Shown: positions 62,570 to 64,000 of the stretch, in pieces
Numbering within the stretch: the stretch's first letter is position 1
Layout: the number at the start of each line of letters is the position of its first letter
Assembly: GCA_963765705.1 (NCBI GenBank)
Contig: CAVXXJ010000013.1
Location: 248,001-312,000, forward strand
From: Gaiellasilicea sp963765705
GTDB taxonomy: Bacteria; Actinomycetota; Thermoleophilia; Gaiellales; Gaiellaceae
Reading direction: 5' to 3'
DNA: 64,000 nt
Notes under the pieces: model-generated
Told to the model about the DNA's origin: nothing
Databases searched by the model: none
Seen by the model: only the letters and a program-made list of their open reading frames with translations
Program-made: the position numbers and the translations under genes

Positions 62570-64000
62570 GCGTCTCTTCGCTCGATGCGGCCGTCGAGGC
62601 GCTCGCCGGCGACCTCTCCCGGATCCGTGCGCCGCGCGGGACACAGCTGAACGCCCGCTCGTGGCAGACCGAAGCGCCGCTGCGGATGCTCCTGAACAAC
62701 CTCGATCCCGAGGTCGCCGAGCGGCCCGAGGAGCTCGTCGTCTACGGAGGCTCAGGCCGCGCGGCGCGCTCGCACGACGCGCTCAAGGCGATCGTGCGGA
62801 CGCTCCTGCGCCTCCGCGACGACGAGACGCTGCTCGTCCAGAGCGGCAAGCCCGTCGGCGTCTTCCGCACCCACGAGGGCGCGCCGCGCGTCCTGATCGC
62901 GAACTCGCTGCTCGTGCCCAAGTGGGCGACCTGGGACGAGTTCCGCCGGCTCGAGGCCGAGGGCCTGACGATGTTCGGGCAGATGACGGCCGGGAGCTGG
63001 ATCTACATCGGCACGCAGGGGATCCTGCAGGGCACCTACCAGACCTTCGCCGCGGCCGGCGAGAAGCACTTCGGCTCGGCAGACCTCAGCGGCCGGACGA
63101 TCCTCACAGCGGGGCTCGGCGGCATGGGCGGCGCCCAGCCGCTCGCGGCGACGATGGCGGGCGCCGCGATCCTCTGCATCGAGGTCGACCCGTCTCGGAT
63201 CCAGCGCCGGCTCGAGACGCGCTACCTCGACGAGGTCGCCGACTCGCTCGAGGACGGCGTCGCGCGCGTACGCGCTGCGGCCGCCGAGGGCCGGGCGCTC
63301 TCTGTTGCCGTCGAAGGCAACGCGGCCGAGATCGTGCCGGAACTGTCACAAGAAGCGTGAATCTTTCGACCTCGTCACCGACCAGACGGCGGCGCACGAT
63401 CCGCTCACCGGCTACGTCCCGGTGGGCCTTTCCGTCGGGGAAGCGGCTTCGTTGCGCGCTTCCGACCCCGACGAGTACCTCCGACGGGCGCGCGAGTCGA
63501 TCGCGCGGCACGTCGAGGGGCTCCTCGAATACGTCCGCGCGGGCAGCTATGTCTTCGACTATGGAAACAACCTTCGCGGGGAGGCCTATGAGGCGGGTGT
63601 AGAGGAGGCCTTCTCATACCCGGGCTTCGTCCCGGCCTATATCCGGCCGCTCTTCTGTCGCGGCGTCGGTCCGTTCCGGTGGGCTGCTCTCTCGGGCGAC
63701 CCGGCCGACATCGCGGCCATCGACGACGAGCTCCGGCGGCTGTTCCCCGACGACGCGCTGCTCCTGCGCTGGCTCGAGCTCGCTCCCGAGCGCGTCGCCT
63801 TCCAGGGACTGCCCGCCAGGATCTGCTGGCTCGGCTACGGCGACCGCGCCAAGGCCGGCCTCACGATCAACGAGCTCGTCCGCTCGGGCACCGTCTCGGC
63901 GCCCGTCGTGATCGGCCGCGATCACCTCGACTCCGGTTCGGTCGCGTCCCCGTACCGCGAGACCGAGGCGATGCGCGACGGCTCCGACGCGATCGCCGAC
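62566..64000 (+). CDS. hutU: Urocanate hydratase, 3' part outside window, one frameshift
   Basis: Adds water to urocanate, second step of histidine breakdown; NAD+ is a bound cofactor. GTG at 62566. Clear family segments: ELVVYGGSGRAARSHDALKA, MFGQMTAGSWIYIGTQGILQ, TILTAGLGGMGGAQPLAATM (NAD-binding Gly motif), and after a frame change near 63350 FDLVTDQTAAHDPLTGYVPV and DYGNNLRGEAYEAGV with the catalytic Cys region RPLFCRGVGPFRW. The C-terminal about 80-100 residues are beyond the window. Confidence 0.95.

Overview
The window is 64 kb of a very GC-rich bacterial chromosome. GTG and TTG starts are frequent, and neighbouring genes often overlap by 4 bases (ATGA, GTGA, TTGA). Gene content (MoxR/DUF58/DUF4129/RDD/SpoIIM cluster, liv-type transporters, ftcD-hutH-hutU, Thr-rich and Pro-rich exported proteins) fits a deep-branching actinobacterium of the Thermoleophilia type (Gaiellales or Solirubrobacterales). 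That assignment is inference; no rRNA gene is present. Many conserved genes, even gltX, are broken by single-base frameshifts. These look like assembly or sequencing errors, so such genes are annotated across the breaks.

Layout. 1-7 kb: threonine aldolase, serine hydrolase, Ca2+/H+ antiporter, two small conserved proteins, a nucleotidyltransferase, endonuclease IV and glutamyl-tRNA synthetase. 7-9 kb: a response regulator and an M3-type metallopeptidase. 9-18 kb: one long, translationally coupled operon with a branched-chain-type ABC transporter (livKGFHM), alpha/beta hydrolase, acyl-CoA ligase, TetR regulator, KAS III-like enzyme and MaoC hydratase, probably for import and CoA activation of a carboxylic acid. 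18-29.6 kb: subtilase, histidine kinase and small genes, a candidate structured RNA near 24.4-24.7 kb, a quinone oxidoreductase, and exported proteins.

29.70-37.73 kb is an integrative element inserted in the 3' end of a tRNA-Glu(CUC) gene. It is bounded by a 22-base direct repeat of the tRNA end. It carries a tyrosine integrase, an Xis-like protein, a Phd/Doc-type toxin-antitoxin pair, an XRE/nucleotidyltransferase pair and further DNA-binding proteins. Its cargo operon has a MauE-like membrane protein, a MauD-like thioredoxin, two more membrane proteins, a 14-cysteine exported protein resembling the light chain of methylamine dehydrogenase (including candidate tryptophans for a TTQ-type cofactor), and a lipoprotein. 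No heavy chain or MauG is present. This is the most unusual system in the window.

37.9-45.2 kb: a blue-copper protein next to a two-component system and Thr-rich exported proteins, a TetR regulator with a tandem operator candidate, a secreted metzincin-type protease and a GST. 45.7-54.5 kb: tRNA-Gln, an HD phosphohydrolase, RDD proteins and the MoxR/DUF58 membrane cluster. 54.5-59.4 kb: a two-gene ABC exporter, a uracil-DNA glycosylase and a methyltransferase. 59.4-64 kb: histidine degradation genes (ftcD, hutH, partial hutU).

Three dispersed repeat families cut across these genes: a 60-base element with compensated hairpin changes, a 67-70-base element ending exactly on start codons, and TTGTGTT/AACACAA palindromes, one of them inside a coding region.
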